Shown: positions 19,481-29,099, numbered from the stretch's first letter. The stretch is 46,084 nt of DNA from Laspinema palackyanum D2a (GCA_025370845.1 JAMXFF010000055.1:1-46084); one strand, 5' to 3'. Translations and numbers: made by a program. Notes: a model not told the origin generated them from the sequence alone.

Positions 19481-20071
19481 ATGCATAATATCCGGTTTGT
19501 CGCTTCTCAGTCTGTGTCCATTCCTGTTCCCGTCCAACCTGTTCCGATTCAACATTACCTGCGTCAACCGCAACGGTTGATTCGGGCGCTTGTGGATCCG
19601 ACTCGGACCGAGCAAATCGGGAAAGAGCGGTTTAGATTAAAAATGCGTCCCTTAGAGTTTATGATGCTGCGGATTCAACCGACGGTGGATCTGAGAGTCT
19701 GGGCAAAACCGGATGGGACTGTTCATTTGGTTTCCGTGGGGAGTGAAATCCGAGGGATTGAATACATTGATCGCCGCTTTTGCCTGGATTTGGTGGGTAA
19801 ACTTTCCCCCGTGGAAGAAGGGGGAGTGACTTATTTGAAGGGAAAAGCGGATTTAGTCGTAGAGGTAGATTTGCCCCCTCCCTTGTGGATGGCCCCGAAA
19901 TCTTTATTAGAAACCACGGGAAATGGGTTGCTTAAGAGTGTGTTGCTGACGATTAAGCAACGGTTGATGCACCAGTTGTTGCTGGATTATCGTCATTGGG
20001 CATCCGATGCCACCGAGTCTGGGTTGGCGGTGGGGAGTCAGGTGCTCTCGCCGAATACACCCCCGGCATAA
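19481..20071 (+). CDS. DUF1997 family protein (copy 1)
   Basis: 196 aa, soluble. It shares the DUF1997 pattern with the next gene: RFVASQSVSIPVPVQPVPIQHYL, PQRLIRALVDP, RLKMRPLEFMMLRIQPTVDL, the SVGSEIRGIEYID segment and a C-terminal QRLMHQLLLDYRHWAS. DUF1997 occurs in cyanobacteria and plastid-bearing plants; its function is unknown to me and some fold links to lipid-binding START/SRPBCC-like proteins have been suggested from structure of the pattern only (inference). It forms a tandem pair with the gene at 20175, 103 bp downstream. Confidence 0.88.
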   Translation: MHNIRFVASQSVSIPVPVQPVPIQHYLRQPQRLIRALVDPTRTEQIGKERFRLKMRPLEFMMLRIQPTVDLRVWAKPDGTVHLVSVGSEIRGIEYIDRRFCLDLVGKLSPVEEGGVTYLKGKADLVVEVDLPPPLWMAPKSLLETTGNGLLKSVLLTIKQRLMHQLLLDYRHWASDATESGLAVGSQVLSPNTPPA

Positions 20072-20174
20072 GGGCAGGTTCCGTCCTAGGGTACAAAGAA
20101 AATATTGCCAATAACTGTAAACTAATGTAAGGTTTATGAAACCCGCTTAACAAATATTAATAGAGTCTCCTCCC

Positions 20175-20729
20175 ATGTACTATCAGTTTGTTGCCACACA
20201 ATCGGTTGATCTGGCTGTTCCACAGCAACCTGTAGAGATTGAGAGGTATTTGCAGTCCCCTGAACGGATTGTTAGGGCGATCGCAGATCCAAGCTGCATC
20301 GAACAGTTAAGTAGCAATTGCTACCGGCTGACAATGCGCCCCTTAAACTTCTTTACTTTAAAAATTGAACCCACCGTAGACCTCAAGGTTTGGGCGGATG
20401 GGGACGGTACCATTTGTTTAGAATCCGTAGGCTGTAATTTGCGTGGGATTGAAACCATTAACGAACACTTTCAATTAGAACTGAGTGGGACAATGGAAGC
20501 CTATCGCCATCAAGGGAAGACTTATTTAGGAGGGGATGCGGAGTTAGGATTAACCATTTACCTACCCCCACCGTTTTCCATGATGCCGAAATCCATGATT
20601 CAAAGTACGGGGAATAATTTACTCGGAAATGTCCTGCTGAAAATGAAGCAAGGATTAATGCAGCAGTTATTATTAGATTACAAAACTTGGGCAAGCGCCG
20701 AGCAAGGTCAAGAACTGGTAGCGGCATAG
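20175..20729 (+). CDS. DUF1997 family protein (copy 2)
   Basis: 184 aa, a paralogue of the preceding protein. It aligns over its full length: YYQFVATQSVDLAVPQQPVEIERYL, PERIVRAIADP, RLTMRPLNFFTLKIEPTVDL, SVGCNLRGIETIN, LPPPFSMMPKSMIQSTGNNLL and QGLMQQLLLDYKTWAS. Identity with copy 1 looks near half by eye, pointing to an old tandem duplication. An imperfect hairpin at 20854-20882 (TAGAGGCAAT/ATTGTCTCTA) lies downstream but lacks a T-tract. Function unknown. Confidence 0.88.
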   Translation: MYYQFVATQSVDLAVPQQPVEIERYLQSPERIVRAIADPSCIEQLSSNCYRLTMRPLNFFTLKIEPTVDLKVWADGDGTICLESVGCNLRGIETINEHFQLELSGTMEAYRHQGKTYLGGDAELGLTIYLPPPFSMMPKSMIQSTGNNLLGNVLLKMKQGLMQQLLLDYKTWASAEQGQELVAA

Positions 20730-21436
20730 ATCAGGACTGAGGAGGTTGGGACAGGAGTTGAGAGTGCCGACCAGAAAGCAAGTTTCCCGGACGCAAGGGG
20801 TTGTTTTGTGGTCAGATTCCTGTCCCCACGCTTCAGGCAGAAGAGAAAGTCTATAGAGGCAATTCCGGTGGGATTGTCTCTACTGGGTCCTCAATGAGCC
20901 AGAGGATGGGTTAGAGCTACAAATTTAATCATTTTTTAAGAGATAAAATCCAGAATGAGGTTAATCTGGTGGCAGGGTCGGCGATCGCATCCTGCACAGA
21001 AGACTCACCGGATCAAGCCTAGTTTAACGGGCAGAACCTCACCTGCGTTACCCCAGGTGGGGGGAAACTTCTATGAGAACAAGCTAAATAGCCAGAGCCG
21101 GGTAATGCAATTGTGGCGACAGATTGCCATTGACTCATCGGGCTGTCGAGAATAAGATATGGGTAGCATTTGATTTTAATCCAAAAATGGGTTCAGGAAA
21201 AGATGCCTGCGTCCCTACCCCTTCGTGATCGACCCGTGTCTGACCCATTGAGTAGAGAGTACCCTAGGTCAACCGGATGGGGAATTAACCCGAACCCGAT
21301 CCGTCATGAACGATTCAAGGCGATCGCAACCGCGAGGATGCCGGAGACTGTTTTTATAGCAGTGAGGGCGAGTTCCTGGTTTGTGTTAATCCCGCCAAAA
21401 TTAAGCTGGAGTTATTTTAATTAGAGCGATTGTAAA
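20730..21436. other. Intergenic region ahead of a decayed transposase
   Basis: About 700 bp with no credible gene; short ORFs here have no recognisable protein character. It has an imperfect hairpin at 20854-20882 and HIP1 sites near 20981 and 21320. The stretch before 21437 may belong to the left flank of the IS630-type remnant, but no terminal inverted repeat could be defined. Confidence 0.5.
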
Positions 21437-22028
21437 ATGGCGAACACTCTCAAGTTAGATATCAAAGAACCAGCAGATGAACTCAAAACTCGGTTTAAAA
21501 AAGAGGCGAACGCTCAAAAAAAAGAAAGACTACACGCTTTGTACTTGCTAAAATCCGGTAAAGTCACCACCTTAGAATCCCTTTCAAGACTGCTATCGAG
21601 AGATACCTCAACCCTCTATCGCTGGTTTCAGAAGTACAAACAGGAAGGATTAGACGGATTACTCAAAGTTTATAAACCCGCTGGGAGACCGATTACCATT
21701 CCCCCAGAGGCCCTAGAAAAACTGAAATTAAGAATTCAAAGCGAAGAAGGGTTTAAAAGCTATGGAGAAATTCAATCTTGGTTGAAAGAAGCCTGTGGAG
21801 TTGATGTAGATTATCATGTAGTTTATCGAGCCGTTCGCTATAAATTCAAAGGAAAATTTAAGTTGAACAGACGGTCCAGGTCCAGAAGACCTTCGCGGGT
21901 TTCAGCGTTGCAACTTAGCTCATCGACTTGAATTAAAATCAGCCAATAAATCGACTAGCGAGCTATTTCGTGTTTTCAGTCAAAGAAATAACGAAAATGC
22001 TCGCTTAGTTTATCCCAAACTCTTCTAG
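21437..22028 (+). pseudogene. Decayed IS630-type transposase (N-terminal part)
   Basis: The first 150 or so residues form a helix-turn-helix pair typical of IS630 transposases: LYLLKSGKVTTLESLSRLLSR, DTSTLYRWFQKYKQEGLDGLL, AGRPITIPPEALEKLKLRI and a winged part YGEIQSWLKEACGVDVDYHVVYRAVRY. The frame stops at 21931 in a run of Arg/Ser. From 21894 the +1 frame stays open to a TAG at 22026-22028 (RGFQRCNLAHRLELKSANKS...), which suggests a frameshift. No DDE catalytic domain follows, so the element is presumably inactive. It ends convergent to cheC and may mark an old boundary of the chemotaxis cluster. Confidence 0.7.
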
Positions 22029-22158
22029 TTATGGAGGGGAAGTTTTTCAGTCGAATCAAACCCATGACCCTGAAATAAAGTCGCCATTTAAGGCATTATT
22101 TCTTCGCCTGATTCTGACCTGTGAAAATCACAAACAAGGGATAGGGGTTGCCTGCTCA

Positions 22159-22788
22159 TTACGAACAAGGAACCGCTATCGAAGCCCAAGTTTCAATGGC
22201 TTTAATTAAGCAAGAAATAGAGACAACCCCGGACACAAATACGAGATGAGTGGGTACAGATTTATCATGAAATTGTAATAAAATATCAACGACGAGAGCG
22301 TAACGAAACTCATTCTTGCTGAGGGTGAGAGATTCCGTCAGGGAAAGGAGGTGTTCAATATCGAAGGAAGGAATAGAAAACGAAAGTTGTCGTTGAAGCA
22401 TTTTGCTTAACATCCCTAAATAGGCATTTAAAACAACATTTCCGATTTCAGTGAGAATCTCACAATCTGACGCATCGAGGCGATGAGGGAGTATTTCCAA
22501 ATTTTTTCTGAATAAATTAGACAACATCAAGGCATAGTAATAATCTACTAATAACAGAGCATCCCCGGTGATAGAACCCGTAAATAACTGATGAATTGTT
22601 GCAACTTGGTTCGGTAAAATTTCCGAAAATTCAGGACCTAATCCACTGAGTGTATGAAGGGAAACATTAGAGACATGGACCACGACCGGAAAACCAATCA
22701 GTTCCGAAAGAGAGGCAGCTGTCCGGCGGGCTAAGGCCATTTTGGTAAATTCGGTTAATCCATTTTTTTGTGTTTCAGTCAGTAGCAT
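22159..22788 (-). CDS. cheC: CheC-family chemotaxis phosphatase
   Basis: 209 aa, CheC/CheX/FliY-type fold, expected to dephosphorylate CheY-P. The family has two E-x2-N catalytic motifs. The second is intact here (E114-I-G-N117 in LTEIGNVVLNAYLGML). In the first the Asn is replaced by Lys (E13-F-T-K16), so only one active site seems functional. The N-terminal segment ARRTAASLSELIGFPVVV still follows the family. The ATG at 22788 has GAGGTG upstream. It is the last gene of the minus-strand chemotaxis cluster, 302 bp after cheB. No cheD is seen, although CheC often works with CheD. Confidence 0.8.
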   Translation of the reverse strand: MLLTETQKNGLTEFTKMALARRTAASLSELIGFPVVVHVSNVSLHTLSGLGPEFSEILPNQVATIHQLFTGSITGDALLLVDYYYALMLSNLFRKNLEILPHRLDASDCEILTEIGNVVLNAYLGMLSKMLQRQLSFSIPSFDIEHLLSLTESLTLSKNEFRYALVVDILLQFHDKSVPTHLVFVSGVVSISCLIKAIETWASIAVPCS

Positions 22789-23090
22789 TGTTCACCTCTA
22801 TGTTGCTAATTAAATTGAATCAGGCTAGTATCCAAAACAGTTAAGGGGAATCTTCCCTGGAAAACTGCTGGGGGATTACTGCCCTAAACCCAAAATTCTC
22901 AACCCTGAAATGAGCGGCCCTAAACGGAGCAATTGAAATCTCCTAGTCACCGATCGCGAAGAAAGACGCCAAGAAAGAAATTGGAGAGAAACCAGAGTAA
23001 ACTGTTTTTCTCCTTAAACCCGAAACCTAACCACAGCCAACCCATCTGGGGCGTTTCCTTGCCCTCACAAGAAACAACCCCGGTGGGCGA
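22789..23090 (-). other. cheB-cheC spacer
   Basis: 302 bp without a gene. On the minus strand GGAGAAAAACAG...TTTCTCTCC (about 22983-23013) can form an imperfect hairpin, a possible processing or attenuation site between cheB and cheC. Confidence 0.4.
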
Positions 23091-24137
23091 TTACAGCCGG
23101 TCAAGAATCGCCTGTGCCATGCAATCTAAGGTGATAGAGCGGTCACTTAAGCCCGCTTCGACGACCGATCGCGGCATTCCGTAGACGATACAGCTTTCCT
23201 CCGCTTCGGTAAAAATGGAGCCGCCGCGAGATTTAATCCAAGCCGCACCCTGAGTGCCATCGGACCCCATCCCCGTCATCACCACCCCCAAAACGCGATC
23301 GCCAAACACCTCTGCGGCAGATTGAAACATCACATCCACCGAAGGACGATGGAGGGTATCGAAGGGGCGAGCATCCAGGTGCGTCCTCACTGTGCCATCA
23401 CTGTGGCGAACAAACGTTAAATGCCGTCCGGCAGCGGCGATGAACACAACCCCGGGTTCGAGCATTGCCCCTTCCGAGGCTTCTACAACCTTCATCAACG
23501 ACATCTCATTGAGTCGTTTTGCATACATCGAGGTATAACCCACAGGCATATGTAACACGATCGCCACAGGCACTGGTAAATCCGCCGGTAACTGACCGAT
23601 TAAAAAAGCCAGGGCCTGGGGTCCCCCGGTAGAAATCCCGATCGCCACGAGGTCCACCACCCCAGATGTCGGGGAGGAAGGCATCACCTTGCTCAATTGA
23701 ATCGGACGTTCCGAGATCACCGGCAGACGATTCAAGGGAACATTCGCAGCCGCTTTCACCTTTTCAATCAACTCATTGCTGATCTCAAAAATCTTTTCAT
23801 TCGCCAACGCCGTCGGCTTTTGCAAAAAGTCAACAGCCCCAGCATCCAGTGCCGCGAGTACCTGTTCACCCCCTTCACTGGCAATACTAATAATCACCAC
23901 GGGAAGCGGACGACGAGCCATCTGTTTTTGCAAAAATTCTACCCCGTCCATTTCGGGCATGATCAAGTCTAACGTAACCACATCCGGGTTCAAAGTTTCG
24001 ATCGCCTCCAATGCTTCCACTCCGTCTCGGGCCGTTCCCACCACTTCCAGAAATGGAGAACGGGATAACATTTGCTTGACCACCTTGCGGACATAAGCTG
24101 AATCATCAACTACCAACACTCGTACAACTTTATTCAT
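23091..24137 (-). CDS. cheB: Chemotaxis protein-glutamate methylesterase CheB
   Basis: 348 aa. Removes methyl groups from (and may deamidate) receptor glutamates, opposing CheR. An N-terminal receiver domain (about 1-125) has the phospho-acceptor D57 (VTLDLIMPEMDG), the DD pair at 11-12 and K108 (LQKPTA). The C-terminal methylesterase domain has the catalytic triad S169 (IGISTGGPQ), H196 (VLHMP) and D293 (GMGSDG). All key residues are present, so CheA-controlled activity is expected. The ATG is preceded by GGGGAG. It follows cheR by 139 bp. Confidence 0.96.
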   Translation of the reverse strand: MNKVVRVLVVDDSAYVRKVVKQMLSRSPFLEVVGTARDGVEALEAIETLNPDVVTLDLIMPEMDGVEFLQKQMARRPLPVVIISIASEGGEQVLAALDAGAVDFLQKPTALANEKIFEISNELIEKVKAAANVPLNRLPVISERPIQLSKVMPSSPTSGVVDLVAIGISTGGPQALAFLIGQLPADLPVPVAIVLHMPVGYTSMYAKRLNEMSLMKVVEASEGAMLEPGVVFIAAAGRHLTFVRHSDGTVRTHLDARPFDTLHRPSVDVMFQSAAEVFGDRVLGVVMTGMGSDGTQGAAWIKSRGGSIFTEAEESCIVYGMPRSVVEAGLSDRSITLDCMAQAILDRL

Positions 24138-24276
24138 ATCGCTCCCCAGTGATTAAACCCTTGACGTTAATAAATTGGACTTGATTTCATCCTTTTTATC
24201 TTAAAAATAGAAATTATTCAATTTACTTCTTTTTAATTTAAAGGATAGTTAACAAAATATCGACCCTGCCCAGACC

Positions 24277-25167
24277 CTAAACTTTATTCGCTTTCTCCTT
24301 TACATAAACAAAAGCACCGCCAATTTCTCGCAAATCAAAATCGCTATTTAGTTTCAGCAGGGATTCAGAAGCCCCTAAAAATAAATAAGCACGATTGGGC
24401 ATCCTCTCGTAAAAATATTGGACGGTTTTCCGAATCGAATCCGGAGAAAAGTAAATAAATACATTCCGGCAAAAAATGATATCCGCTTGACTGAACCGTT
24501 CAATTTCTGACAGATTCATTAAATTGGCAACATTCCATTGAATGCGTTTGTGCAGGGACGAACAGACTTGCCAACCGAATTCTGATTTGGTAAAGTATTT
24601 CTCTTGGAGGGACTCCGGGAAGTTGCGAAAAGACCGCTCTCGATAAACCCCCGTTCGAGCTTTAGCGATCGCCCCATTAGCAGCATCCGATGCATACAAT
24701 TCAATCGGTAAGCGTTCAAACCATCCCCCTTGCTCCAATGCCATTACAATCGAGAGAGGTTCTTCTCCCGTCGCACAAGCAGCACTCCAAATCCGCAGGG
24801 GTTTGGAAGAAAACGAGTACGACCCCCCCGGGGTAAAAGTCCCTCGACGCTCCGCCAAATATTGGGGTAACAACACCTCAACTAGAGCCGTTAATGCATC
24901 GCTTTCTCTCCAAAAAAAGGTTTCCTGTACTGAAAGAACATCAATAACAGCCTTCCACTCAGCCGTTGCGCTCGCATCGTATTTTAGCAGATAGTAATAA
25001 TCTAAAAATGAATTCAACCCGCAATCAATCACGCGAGGCGTCAGTTTGTCCGCTAAAATTTCTCGCTTCTCATTTTCATAGAATAAACCCGCCCGTTCAT
25101 GAATTAAATCTCGCAGAATAGTAAAAACACTATCCGTCAACTGTAAAGGCTGTGGAAAAAATCTCAT
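24277..25167 (-). CDS. cheR: Chemotaxis receptor methyltransferase CheR
   Basis: 296 aa from the ATG at 25167. Transfers methyl groups from S-adenosylmethionine to receptor glutamates. N-terminal CheR helical domain: FTILRDLIHERAGLFYENEKREILADKL. Methyltransferase domain: SVQETFFWRES, the SAM-binding RIWSAACATGEEPLSIVMAL, the ASDAANGAIAKARTGVYRERSFRNFP segment, the QADIIFCRNVFIYF strand and LFLGASESL near the end. The same frame is open to 25278 and would add 37 residues, but family members begin near this Met. No strong Shine-Dalgarno was seen. It lies 500 bp after the PAS-HEAT gene, so it may have its own promoter. Confidence 0.93.
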   Translation of the reverse strand: MRFFPQPLQLTDSVFTILRDLIHERAGLFYENEKREILADKLTPRVIDCGLNSFLDYYYLLKYDASATAEWKAVIDVLSVQETFFWRESDALTALVEVLLPQYLAERRGTFTPGGSYSFSSKPLRIWSAACATGEEPLSIVMALEQGGWFERLPIELYASDAANGAIAKARTGVYRERSFRNFPESLQEKYFTKSEFGWQVCSSLHKRIQWNVANLMNLSEIERFSQADIIFCRNVFIYFSPDSIRKTVQYFYERMPNRAYLFLGASESLLKLNSDFDLREIGGAFVYVKEKANKV

Positions 25168-25319
25168 GGCTAGAATATAAAAATAGACAAATCTTTCATG
25201 AGACGCAACATCCCGGACTTTCATTAATTGCTGTATATCGAAAACGACCGAAAGCTTCCAGGGGGGGAATGAGATCAAACCGAGCAGAAACCCCGAATAG
25301 GCCCAAACACTTCGGACTC

Positions 25320-25463
25320 ATACCAAATCCGGTTGTCTAAAGTCGGGTTTCGTATAAAAACCCAGCGTAGGCAGGCTAATTTCACAAACGCCTGAGCTTT
25401 TCTATAACGAAACTGCACTTTAGAGTGCGGGTTTTTACAGACCTATCAGTACCGGATTTAGGA
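25320..25463. repeat. Candidate MITE-like element, 144 bp
   Basis: Imperfect terminal inverted repeats ATACCAAATCCGGT (25320-25333) and ACCGGATTTAGGAT (25450-25463) agree at 12 of 14 positions. Inside, AAAAACCC and GGGTTTTT (near 25356 and 25429) form a second nested inverted repeat. No coding capacity. It lies between the PAS-HEAT gene and cheR. The ends resemble those of some cyanobacterial insertion sequences (recalled). Confidence 0.4.
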
Positions 25464-25571
25464 TCAGGAGTAGCTCTTTTGTTAAGACACCCGATGGTTT
25501 TTCCTGCAAGAACCTACCCCCGGCTAAGCCGAAATTGCCCGGAGATTGTAAAAACCAATGGCCAATGACGG

Positions 25572-25667
25572 TTCTTTGTTCTTTCTTCTTTGTTCTTTGT
25601 CCTTTGTTATTTGTTCTTAATCAAGGAACCAATGACCAGTGACCAACGACCAATGACCAATGACCCA
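25572..25667. repeat. Heptamer repeat array beside the PAS-HEAT gene end
   Basis: Thirteen consecutive heptamers in exact 7-bp phase: six of the TTCTTTG type (25572-25613), TTCTTAA, TCAAGGA, then ACCAATG/ACCAGTG/ACCAACG variants to 25662. The array ends five bases before the stop codon of the PAS-HEAT gene. It belongs to the same STRR-type family as the fusA-tuf and tuf-rpsJ spacers. Confidence 0.85.
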
Positions 25668-28600
25668 TCAGCTTTGCAGAACCTTACGGGCAGCGCGACG
25701 AACCGTAGTATCCGAATCAGTCCGGGCCAAAATCACTAACTTATCTTCACAGGCATGGTTGCCGAGATGCCCGAGAGCGGTAACGGCTGCGAGGCGGACA
25801 TGAGGATCACTATCATCCAGAGCCAAAATCAACAATTCAGACGCCTCTGGATGCTTCAAGCGGGTGAGAATTTCCACGACTGCAGTGCGGACTGCGGGAT
25901 GGACATGGCGTAAACCCCGTCCGATCGCCTCAATATAAGCCTCAATGGAAACAATCCCGGAATGCTCTCGGGAATGCTTGAGGCGGTTGCTCTGATGGGT
26001 CCCGCCCCGGGTGGCTAAGGTTTGAATGCAGGTATCCCGACAGGTGGGATCCACGGTCAAATCCAGCAGTGAGGCGACGGCGGATGGTGTCCCCATGCGC
26101 GCCAGGGAGTCGATCGCCGCTGTGACGACCCGCGTCTCTGGGTCTGCGGCCCCCAACCATTGCAATGCCACCCCCGCCTCTGTCCCACCCCGCTCTTTAA
26201 ACGCTTGCAAGGCATCCAGACGCCGTTCGGCCTGGGGCGAATTTAAAGCATTCAAGAGGGGCGCGAGGGCGCTGGGATGCTCAATCCGCCCCAAGGCTCG
26301 TAAGGCGGCCCGGACCAAATCCTCATCTTGCCCCTCTTCTTCGGCGATCGCCGCTAAAATGGGCACGGCTTTGTCTGAACCCCAATAACCCAAAGCCTCA
26401 GTGGCTGAGGCCCGCACGGGAAAAGCCGGATCATGCAACGCTAAATTTTGGAGAATCTCAAACAAATTACCCGTCTGACTGATAGCCGATCGCCCCGATT
26501 CTTCCCCCTCCATCTGCTCCCGGGTATTCGTCAGCTTAGATGTCGCCGATACCGCATAGTACCGAACCCAAGAATCCTCATCGGCGAGGGCCTCCAACAA
26601 ATATTGGTATGCGGCAAGATGTTCAATCTCCCCGCAAGCCCGAGCAGCGGCAGCCCGGACGGTGGGCGTATCTTCACGGAGGGCTTGTTGGAGCACTCCC
26701 AGGGCCCGTTCCTCTTGCTCCAAATAAGGCAGATGCTCGATCGCCGCTCGCCGCACTCGTTCTTCGGGGTCCTGGCAGAGTTCAAATAAGAGGTCGATGC
26801 AGTTGGGATAGGCAAAATATCCGGCTATTTTAATCGCCGATTCTCGGACATAAGGATTCTCATCTTTAATCAGGGTCAAGACTCGTTCCGGCATGGCGGG
26901 ATGGCCGAGGGAGTTGAGGGCGGCGATGGCCCCGAGGCGAACGGAGACTTCCGGATGACCCAATAACCCAATCAGGGCTTCATAAGAGGAGCGATCGCCA
27001 ATTTGCGCCAGGGCATTGGTCGTAATCATCACCAACTCGGACTCGGTATGGATCAACTGAGCCATTAATGCCGGAACGGCTTTCTGGCTGCCAATTCTGC
27101 CGAGGGCGACAATGGCGCAGGAACGAGTGTCCAAATCCTCCGCATCCAGTTGGGCAATCAGGAGTTCGGCGGCAGAAGGACCGTGACGGACTAATGCCTC
27201 TAGGACTATCTCCCGGACGGAGGGTTCAGACAGCAGTTGGGCCAGGGTTTCGGCAATGGCCGGACCTTCTAACCAACCCAAAATCCGGGCTAGGGCAGAG
27301 AGTTCTGGGGGTTTAGCCCCTTTTAAGGCCAGTATGAGATTATCTTGGCCCTGGGGGGAGATTTGGGCGCGGGTGAGGTCGGCGACATGAATGCCTTCCC
27401 CAAAGAGGGTTTGATAGCGGTGGTAAATGGCGTTGATGGCTACGGCAATTTCTTTGATGGGCTGGTGGGGTTGATTGAATAAGAGAGCCAGGGGCTTAAC
27501 GACATCGGCATCTCCCAATTGACCGAGGGCATCGGCGACTTGGGGGCCGAGGAGTTCGTTATGCTCCAAGAGCAGGGCGAGTCTGGGGGCAATGGTGCGA
27601 TCGCCGATGCGAGTCAGGGCATCGATCGCCGGAAAGGCGAGGAAGAAATCATAAGATTCCGCCAGGGCCAACAACGGTTCGACGGCATCTACGGCGCGCA
27701 ACCGCCCCAGGGCTTCGATGGCGTGATAAATGACGTTGGTATCTGGGTCGTTGAGGACTTCAATCAGGGCAGGAATGGCCCGGGCATCGTGACGTTCTCC
27801 CAGGGCCAGGGCGGTATAAATTCGCAGGTCTGGGTCTTCATCTTTGAGGCATTCCACCAGGGAGGGAATGGGGTCTACATCGCTGAGGACGAGGATTTGG
27901 AGAACGCTGTTGAGGACATTGGGGTTGCGGTGTTGTTCGCGCAACATTCGCAGGAGTTCGATGGCGATCGTCGGGTCATTTTGTTGAGCCAAGTTATCCA
28001 CGGCTTCACGACGGACCCGCCAACTCAGGGTATTTTTGAGCAGAGGGAGCAGACGGGGGGCGATAGCAGTGTCGCAAATCCGCATCAGGGCATCCAGGGC
28101 CGGGAAGGCGAGGAAGAAATCATTGGATTCAGCGATCGCCACGAGGGGTTCCACGGCTTCCTGGGAGCGTAACTGACCCAAGGCATCAATGGCGTGATAA
28201 CGAACATTGGCATTGATATCCCCTAGGGCCGCCACTAGAGGGAGAACCGCTCTAGGGTCCGCACGTTCTCCCAGGGCGAGGGCTGCATAAATGCGTAAGT
28301 CCGGGTCTTCATCTTTGAGACATTCCACTAAGGCCGGAATCATATCCACATCCGAGGCGGCTAAGACCTGAAGGACGCCATTGAGGACCCCGGGATTGCG
28401 ATGTTCGTTTCGCAGGAGTTGTAATAATTCCGAGGTGAGATTGGGGTCGCTATCGATGGAGAGGCGATCGACCGCTTCCCGTCGCACTTGCCAATTTTTA
28501 TCCTGTAAGGCTTGCAAGATGGGATGTAGAGGTCCCGAGTAAGTGCCCTCATCCGATCGCGAGTCAGGAGATTCTTCCGACGATGAGGCTTCTGGGGGGG

Positions 28601-29006
28601 AATCTCTTAAGGCCGAGGGTCGCGTGAGTCTTCTTTCTTGTTCTCGTTCCTGCTCTAGGCGAGGGGTGACATCTTCAATGGTGACGATGGTCCCGACCAC
28701 GCGCTCTTTGTCCCGCAGGGGACCAATGGTCACCCGCTGCTGCATATACTCGAAATATTTGGAGGGGACTAAGGGAGGACAGGGGATCAGGTAGTGGTGT
28801 AATGCCGGAGCCAGGGTTTCCACGACTCCTTCACTCAGCACCCGCTCAAACCGAGAGGCAAATCCCCGGGATAAGAAGTCGGGGGCCAAGGTTGTGAGAT
28901 GGAGTCCGACTGCGGTTTCGCCACTGAGTCCCGTCATCTGCGCCAGACGGGGGTCCCAGGTCCGCACAATCAGATTGGTGTCCGTTGTAAAAATGCTAAT
29001 AGTCAT
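25668..29006 (-). CDS. PAS protein with long HEAT-repeat array, within the chemotaxis cluster
   Basis: 1112 aa, no membrane helix. A PAS domain (about residues 1-115: NLIVRTWDPRLAQMTGLSGE to VVGTIVTIEDVTPRLEQERE) is followed by a charged, Ser-rich linker (116-158). From about 160 to the C-terminus there are roughly 25-30 HEAT repeats of the PBS-lyase (CpcE/NblB-like) type, e.g. EDPDLRIYAALALGE. Residues 172-325 and 329-482 are two long copies of one block, offset by 157 residues. Such arrays are protein-protein scaffolds, and the cyanobacterial type includes bilin lyases and phycobilisome-degradation factors, but no lyase signature is seen. Its place between mcp and cheR suggests a sensory or scaffolding role in this pathway (inference). 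Confidence 0.85.
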   Translation of the reverse strand: MTISIFTTDTNLIVRTWDPRLAQMTGLSGETAVGLHLTTLAPDFLSRGFASRFERVLSEGVVETLAPALHHYLIPCPPLVPSKYFEYMQQRVTIGPLRDKERVVGTIVTIEDVTPRLEQEREQERRLTRPSALRDSPPEASSSEESPDSRSDEGTYSGPLHPILQALQDKNWQVRREAVDRLSIDSDPNLTSELLQLLRNEHRNPGVLNGVLQVLAASDVDMIPALVECLKDEDPDLRIYAALALGERADPRAVLPLVAALGDINANVRYHAIDALGQLRSQEAVEPLVAIAESNDFFLAFPALDALMRICDTAIAPRLLPLLKNTLSWRVRREAVDNLAQQNDPTIAIELLRMLREQHRNPNVLNSVLQILVLSDVDPIPSLVECLKDEDPDLRIYTALALGERHDARAIPALIEVLNDPDTNVIYHAIEALGRLRAVDAVEPLLALAESYDFFLAFPAIDALTRIGDRTIAPRLALLLEHNELLGPQVADALGQLGDADVVKPLALLFNQPHQPIKEIAVAINAIYHRYQTLFGEGIHVADLTRAQISPQGQDNLILALKGAKPPELSALARILGWLEGPAIAETLAQLLSEPSVREIVLEALVRHGPSAAELLIAQLDAEDLDTRSCAIVALGRIGSQKAVPALMAQLIHTESELVMITTNALAQIGDRSSYEALIGLLGHPEVSVRLGAIAALNSLGHPAMPERVLTLIKDENPYVRESAIKIAGYFAYPNCIDLLFELCQDPEERVRRAAIEHLPYLEQEERALGVLQQALREDTPTVRAAAARACGEIEHLAAYQYLLEALADEDSWVRYYAVSATSKLTNTREQMEGEESGRSAISQTGNLFEILQNLALHDPAFPVRASATEALGYWGSDKAVPILAAIAEEEGQDEDLVRAALRALGRIEHPSALAPLLNALNSPQAERRLDALQAFKERGGTEAGVALQWLGAADPETRVVTAAIDSLARMGTPSAVASLLDLTVDPTCRDTCIQTLATRGGTHQSNRLKHSREHSGIVSIEAYIEAIGRGLRHVHPAVRTAVVEILTRLKHPEASELLILALDDSDPHVRLAAVTALGHLGNHACEDKLVILARTDSDTTVRRAARKVLQS

Positions 29007-29022
29007 GGGTCTTATGTCCTGG

Positions 29023-29099
29023 GTTGTTGGTCGTGGGTGGTTAGTCGTGGGTCTGATGGGGTGGGTCGTTGGGTTTTGGGTTGTTGGTCTGAGGTTTGA
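29023..29099. repeat. Degenerate heptamer array upstream of the PAS-HEAT gene
   Basis: Eleven G/T-rich heptamers in phase: GTTGTTG, GTCGTGG, GTGGTTA, GTCGTGG, GTCTGAT, GGGGTGG and so on. On the minus strand this becomes the leader of the PAS-HEAT mRNA, ending 17 bases before its start codon. More divergent than the arrays near tuf. Confidence 0.7.
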
